The position numbers and the translations under genes are program-made. Positions 58,260 to 64,000 of a stretch of DNA of 64,000 nt are shown here, piece by piece. Source of the DNA: Epiperipatus broadwayi (taxonomy: Eukaryota; Onychophora; Udeonychophora; Euonychophora; Peripatidae); contig JAQFVV010006197.1 of NCBI GenBank assembly GCA_028023455.1, forward strand, positions 17,665,254 to 17,729,253, in the 5' to 3' direction. Below the pieces are notes generated by a model. The model was not told where the DNA came from and made no database searches. It was given only the letters and a program-made list of their open reading frames with translations. Position 1 is the stretch's first letter; every line of letters starts with the position of its first letter.

Positions 58260-59937
58260 TGAGATAAGCCCGCCAACATTTTCTAAAAGAATGTATATTT
58301 TTAATTAATTAGCCCATTCAAGGAAAATTAAAGATGGCCTTCTCTTTCTTGTTTAATTAATAAAATTCAAAGTTTAAAGAAAGAAATTTAGAGTAAAAAA
58401 GTAAAGGTTATTTTTAGAAAATGTTACCTTGAAACAAAGGAGCATGGGGGCTTATCAAGATCTAAGATCATACAAACAATAGAAGGTAGCTGACAAAGAG
58501 GGTATAAATAGAAGTGAGAACAAAAGACTTGAGGATTCAAAGTTTTCTTGCTGGCATTCAGGATTTTCTTGCTGGCATTCAGAGTTTTCTTGCTGGCATT
58601 CAGATTTCTCTTTGGAGAACCCTTTCAGATTTTGCTTGTGGTGATTTTATTCCAAAACGTTATACAACTGTCATCTTCAAAATCATGGAGAAGTTTGAAT
58701 ATGCTCAAGCTAAAAGTCATATGAATTTGATGGATTCTACTATGCTTGGCTAGGCAAATAACTATTTATTTGCCTATCGCCGAGATTCCTAAATACCATC
58801 CAAAATGCCGTAGTATCCACTTAATACTGATCTGAACTCTGTGGCGTGTCTGTAGGACTTTTCGTGAAACCATGCTACATATTTTCATTGTCCGGACAAA
58901 TACCTATCGATGGTCGGATCAAGCCACGACGACGCCCAACAGGAGCAAGGAACCAGGACGGTAATCATATCTCTCCATTGAACTATTTACTTTCTACCCT
59001 TTTTTGTACATACCTTTTTTTTAAGTGCTTATTTGAATTATATTTCTGAAATATATTTAATTATATTTGTTATGTAACCATTTTTATTAGATTGATATTA
59101 GATATATATTGTGTGATCATCTATCTATATATTTAACCCTTTTTCCTTCGCTATTCCATTGCAGTTAAGTTTAAAAGTTAATTTTTTTCTTTTAAAATCT
59201 CTTTCCAATTTTATTTATGTTTCTAAATTCCATACGAGTAAGTTTCCTTTGTTTGCCAACTTGATCTCCTCGATAGCGCCTCTTTTGTCCACCAGTAGCT
59301 TATTATGTATATCTGATTTAGCTATATCCGTTTTAAATAATTTTTAAATTGTCTGTTTTTAGCGCAAAGCAATTAGAAAATGCTTTGCGAAAGATTTTTT
59401 TATCGAGGAGATTCGAGTTGACAATTTTATTAAAATTGGGAAGAAAAGACTTAGACCGCAAAAATATTATATCGTTTAATCTGTTTTCATTGTCTAATTA
59501 GTTTTTATTAATTTAGGGGAATAGCGGAGGCCATTAAATCATTATAAATATTTTAAAGTCATTAATTAAATATCTTATTTAACTAACAAGCTTGAGTTTG
59601 CTAATTTTGTTTTAAATGCTTTATTTTTACTATTCAATGATCCAGGCATGCAAAACACATATTACTTTGTACTTTTATTGCACATTTAACTATTTAGCTC
59701 TGTAGGTGTTCCCGTCCATGTCTCTACCTATGTTGCTAAGCTTTGTGGCCGGTGAGAAAATAATTTATGTGTGTCTCAGATAATGTTGTTTGTTCGTAAT
59801 TAGCCTCGAGAATAGGCAAATAGGGCAGAGGTCATAGTATTCTTGATTTAATATCTCGCGTATGGATGGCCTCGAGGTACTTTCGTCTAGTATTCGAACT
59901 GGGTTAAACCAACATACATCATCTGACTGTCACAATA
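58260..59937 (+). mobile_element. Candidate solo LTR with TATA box
   Basis: A block of distinctly less AT-rich sequence in the intron, with GGGTATAAATAG at 58500, three 21-bp tandem repeats just behind it, and an end of the form CTGACTGTCACAATATT like the CAC-AATAT edge of the insertion at 19642-21777. Start (TGAGATAAGCCC near 58260) and target duplication could not be fixed. Frames at 58514 and 58846 are probably not genes. Confidence 0.35.
58543..58605 (+). repeat. Three tandem copies of a 21-bp unit
   Basis: TTTTCTTGCTGGCATTCAG plus two variable bases, three times head to tail, 40 bp after a TATA box. The unit is a multiple of three and would encode repeated FLAGIQ in the 79-codon frame at 58514, which is otherwise unrecognised. 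Confidence 0.85.
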
Positions 59938-60044
59938 TTAATGTAAAACTATTTTTAATAACTTTATTAAATTTTTAGATCTTTTTTCAGGCAATCTTCT
60001 ATCAATTAAAATGTAGTATGACAATGAAAGTATGCATAGCATTA

Positions 60045-61240
60045 TGTTGTTATGCTTATAGTGCTTTCTTTTTAAGATGTGTCTAAAATAGTAACAATTG
60101 CTTTCATACAGTACTGCCATCTAGGGCAAGCTATAGTAATCAATGGATTGCATCAAAATCATTATCTAGTGCCTATTCATGCCATATCCTTAGACTAGTT
60201 TCTAGCTTATGATGTTATAGATCTTTGAATCTAATGCAACTCTCCAGTAACCATCTTAGTTAACTATAAAGCTATGAGCCCAAACTAAAAAATTAATATT
60301 TTCAATCCAAGCTAATTCATTTGTATAGACAATTCAGATCTAAACGCAGTTCAGTTGCAGTACATTTTGGTATCTTGTTTTTAATAACTTGTCACCAATA
60401 TCATTTGGCCAGGATAGGTATTAAACCACTAAAACATAACATGAACATCATACCATAACTTACGTTTTCACAATTTGTTAAAATAGTAGCAACTCTTTTT
60501 ATAAATAATGTCACACAACTGAAGCCATAATAATCAATGAATGCTAGAAAGTTTGTGCATTAAAATCCCTGTCTAATGCCTACTCATACAATATCTCAAG
60601 GTTAATTTCTAGGTTAGGACTTTCTTCAGTGATGTGCCTTAGATCTGAGTGCCTGCTCCTAGATTTTTGGATCTTATGTAACTCTCTAGCAGCCACCTTT
60701 TACCTTTTGAGTTAATTATAAAGATAGGAATTAAAATTGAAAGCACAATAATATTTTGAATTTAAGATAATTCACTTGTATAGTTCATGTTTTGACTGAT
60801 GTATAAGTATAAGAAATGGTGATTATGTGATGTTTTAGTGTTAATACCAATTCTGGCCAAAGGATATTGATGACTATGATTATTAAAAAACAAAGACAAC
60901 AAAATGTATAGATACTGAACTGGGTTCAGATCTGTTTTGACCATACAAACAAATTAGCTTGGATTGAAAATGTTATTGTATTTTCTGTTTGGTCTCATAG
61001 CTGTATAGTTAACTAAAAAGGTAAAAATGATTCAAAGATCTGGATGCAATGCTCTCAAGATCTAATATTGTTCAGTGATGAAAGCCATAAGCCAGAAACT
61101 AATCTGGGATATTGTATGCATTGGGACTAGACAGGAATTTTGATTCACAAACCTTCTAGCATTCATTGATTACTATGGTTTGCACTGGATGGCACTATTA
61201 TATACAGAATTGATATTGTTTTGACATATTGTGTGAGCAT
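60045..61240. repeat. Foldback element of about 1.2 kb with an extra internal copy
   Basis: The left arm (about 60045-60460) is complementary to the right arm (about 60800-61240). Examples are TTTTCAATCCAAGCTAATT (about 60298) against AATTAGCTTGGATTGAAAA (about 60952), and CCATCTAGGGCAAGC against GTTTGCACTGGATGG near the ends. A third, direct, diverged copy of the left arm occupies about 60465-60800. No coding potential. Confidence 0.78.
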
Positions 61241-61597
61241 AAGAAATCATAGTTAGGTAATGTGTTTAAGATGGAGATATGACTAAGGACGTGAAAGATT
61301 TTAGAGGTGGAAAAAATTCTCTGTATTTGTTTGACTAATATCTTTAGAGTAGATTCATTGTATTTATTTCCAATAGGTCTAATATTTTATTTTGTACCAT
61401 GTCATAGATTAAATTAACCTAAAATCAAATTATGTAGCTTTTCCTTAAACTAGATAGAGCATTATTACTAATGTCTGATCTTTTTTATAAAATTAAAAAA
61501 AAAAATCTAATTACTTGGAAAATCATATGATATTCAAACGCTAGAAATAACACCTATTTTAAACTATCAATTCCATCATGCTATCATTGCATTAGAC

Positions 61598-63340
61598 TAG
61601 GGATCGGCAACCTAGAGCATATGTGACAAGCATGGCACGCAAAACAATTATAATGGCACTCTGATTGAATTGAAATAGTAAAAAATTATAATTACAGCAC
61701 ATGCATTTGTGCCATCGCCTACATTTTGCATATGCGACTCGCATGTAAATGGAAACCATGATTCAGTTTAATTTACTAATTATTTTGTACAGTAATCAAT
61801 CGTTCACTTGATTTTTGCTATTTTCAATAATGATAAGAGATAAGTGGGATGGATTTTTTTTTTTTTCTCCCAGGGAGGATCAATTTTGCTTGGGTTTTTT
61901 TTTTTGACGGATAATTGACTTTTGACACTTTTATACACTACTACATGTTTAGAGTAAATTTATATTCAGGCAGAATATTATATCGATTAATTCATTTGAA
62001 AAACTTCTGTTCATAATTACATAATAATACATTTTAAGTTTTGGCACGTTTATTTGAAGATAAAAAAGTCTATAGTTAGTGATAATTGGGTTAATGCACA
62101 AATGAAGTCGCAAATACATGAGACTTGATAATGTTGTAAAAATCATTGGTTCTTTCTGTTAAATATCTATTGTGTAATTAAAACAAATTTCTCATAGAGA
62201 AAAATTCCAAATGTTCATAGTTTTAAAGAAAAGAAAATATGAAAAACTTCCAATTTTGAGTTTCTTTGAAATATTTTTGATGAATGTTAGAAAAATACTT
62301 GTTTTATTTTAAATACAATTTATCCAAACTTTAAACACTTTTTAGCAAAACTTTATTTGTACATACACCTACGTTTTGACTGACCTGCAGTTTTCTTCAG
62401 AGCTATGATATAATGAACAAAATAAAAAAACATAACTATATAATAACACTATAAAAAAATTTTTAAACAATAAAAAACTAAAAACAATATAAAATATATA
62501 TATTAAAAAACTGAAATAAATAATCAAACCCAAATAAAACAATTAATATAAAATAAAATGTACTACATAAATAAAAAATAAATACAAATTATACATGTGT
62601 ATTCTTAACTTTATACATATATACATTCAAGGACAACTATTAATCTAAATATTATCTATTTTATTATTATTAACAATCTACTAATTATCTGTATTCTTCA
62701 TAAACTTAAACTTTATGATTAGTAACTAGAATTCTTTTAATTTTAAATCATAAGATTTATTATTTTCTTACTCATTCTTCTTTTAAAATTAATATTTTAT
62801 ATTTATTATTATTGTTGAATATTTAAAACCTATAAACTTTATAATCTTTACACTTACCAAGGTTATTGTGATCTTTTAAATAAAAAAATGAAAAACATAA
62901 AGAAAAGTGTGATTTTGTTTTATTTTGTTAGAGTAAATTAATTAGCTTTTTAACTTAAACCATTGAAAGTTAAAGGTGCTATCCCTATTCTGAATTACTA
63001 TACATTAATCAGCAATTTTGTAAACAATACACATTTTTTTAATCACCAACAGGATGAATTTTTTCCATGCCAAAGGAAATTTTAAGTATGTCTTTTGAAT
63101 GCAATATAATTTAACAAACCATATTTTTCACATATGATCTTATATATTTTAAAATATTTAATGACCAATAATATAAAATCCAGTTATAATGGGTTTCAAA
63201 AATATATATAATTTTGAAGCCCATCATAACTGAAATAATTTTTATACTATATATAATAGGATTTGGTAGAATCATGTTGACATGTGGAATAATGTTGTTA
63301 TATAGGTTTGCAAGATATCATTAAAAGATTGCCGACCCTG
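61598..63340. mobile_element. Decayed hAT-type MITE
   Basis: Left end TAGGGATCGGCAACCT, right end AGATTGCCGACCCTG, imperfect inverted repeats of the hAT kind. The flanking octamers CATTAGAC (61590-61597) and CACTATAC (63341-63348) agree at six of eight positions, a worn target duplication. Subterminal TGGCACGC-like repeats are typical of such ends. It is 1743 bp with no transposase frame. Confidence 0.72.
63181..63232. repeat. Short perfect-type hairpin
   Basis: CAGTTATAATGGGTTTCAAAA pairs with TTTTGAAGCCCATCATAACTG around a 10-bp AT loop, inside the hAT MITE. Confidence 0.8.
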
Positions 63341-63852
63341 CACTATACTATGCAGTGCTTCTAAAAAATTTTATTCTAATCATATAAAGTAAGAGAATAG
63401 TGGGAAAAAAAAAATTTGAAGGATCCATTTTAGTCCAATTAAATAGTTCATAGATTAGATGTAGGGAATATTTTAGTTATTTATACAGCAATGATTCTAA
63501 AAAGTGTTGACGAATTTTCAAAATATTCCACATGATGCTGAAATCAATCAAAGAAAAAGTCAAAGGATTGTAGATGAATATCAGGAACATCTCAATCATT
63601 TAATATTATTATCACAATGGATTATTATAAGTACAAAGTTACAGCATCTCAATAGTTAATTAAAAATAAATTATCAACTTCAGTTTTCAATTTCAAACAC
63701 TTATGGATGAAGAAATAGGATGAATCACTCTAAACCTAAAATTGATAATATGCAAAATTATTCTTTATATTTTCCTGTAGGATTGTGATAATGGCATTTT
63801 AATTGTAATTAGGTAACATTGAATATTGAATGTTTTTAAACCTTATTTTAGT

Positions 63853-64000
63853 TTCCCAATTACATTCAGCTATTCAGGTGAGTATATAACACAATATTTT
63901 GAATGGTATTCTTTTTCTCTTTACTTCAGGTTTTGCTGGCCTCAACATTGACAATACTATGTTTAGATTCTTGAATATTGAATTTTAAGGTAACACTGTA
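63853..64000. repeat. Second copy of the 919-1392 foldback, cut by window end
   Basis: Aligns with about 1005-1165: TACTTCAGGTTTTGCTGGCC corresponds to TTCTTCAGGTGTTGCTGGCC, and TTTAGATTCTTGAATATTGA to TTTAGATTCTTGAATATCGA. The right arm would lie beyond the window. Confidence 0.75.

Noticed and set aside
58846-59049. 67-codon + strand frame
   Set aside because: Lies in the candidate solo LTR; no family resemblance and hydrophobic random end.
63855-63885. Possible short exon with a strong GTGAGT donor at 63877
   Set aside because: The sequence aligns with the foldback repeat at about 1005-1045, so the splice-like sites are repeat-derived.

Overview
The window is AT-rich eukaryotic DNA. One host gene can be recognised: part of an NRAMP/SLC11 (DMT1, Malvolio-type) divalent-metal transporter on the + strand. 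Three exons are well supported: 79-215 (N-terminal tail), 43282-43404 (first membrane helix with the DPGN metal site) and 55925-56151 (helices 2-3). The start codon lies left of the window and the remaining exons lie right of it. A complete Merlin transposase, a Jockey-type LINE, several hAT elements and a pogo-like terminus all sit in its introns. Large introns, about three-quarters A+T and this mobile-element mix suggest an arthropod or other invertebrate animal. That is an inference; no species marker is present.

Layout. Intron 1 (216 to 43281) holds a 474-bp foldback palindrome (919-1392) and then two large stacks of nested transposons. Stack 1 (about 3778-29635) is an old + strand LTR retroelement. 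Its 3' LTR was split by a pogo/Tigger-like DNA element, which was entered by a - strand retroelement with about 3.7-kb LTRs (11141-25055). One LTR of that element was in turn hit by a solo-LTR-like element (19642-21777) and a hAT MITE (21868-22391). A hAT transposon with a perfect 8-bp target duplication (26817-29356) sits further along the same old LTR. Stack 2 (30463-41779) is a solo LTR with ATAC target duplication, interrupted by a related - strand element with 3.0-kb LTRs (30948-39496), also with ATAC duplication. That element carries only a gag-like gene between its LTRs.

The next intron (43405-55924) has a second foldback (about 44843-45373), a short Merlin-end element split by a Jockey-clade LINE (46774-51420, 11-bp target duplication), a scrambled Merlin pseudogene joined to a LINE 3' tail, and an uninterrupted 297-codon Merlin transposase (53628-54521, - strand). 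The last partial intron (56152-64000) has a candidate solo LTR with TATA box and 21-bp tandem repeats, a 1.2-kb foldback (about 60045-61240), a decayed hAT MITE (61598-63340), and a second copy of the first foldback cut by the window end.

The most distinctive content is a set of related retroelements with giant (about 2.8-3.7 kb) LTRs. They share terminal sequence, minus orientation, gag-only or ORF-poor interiors, and an internal TGGCGCCC motif displaced from the LTR edge. This looks like a non-autonomous (LARD-like) family worth defining. Introns were read only as splice-compatible sequence; all repeat comparisons were made by eye, so no percent identities are given.
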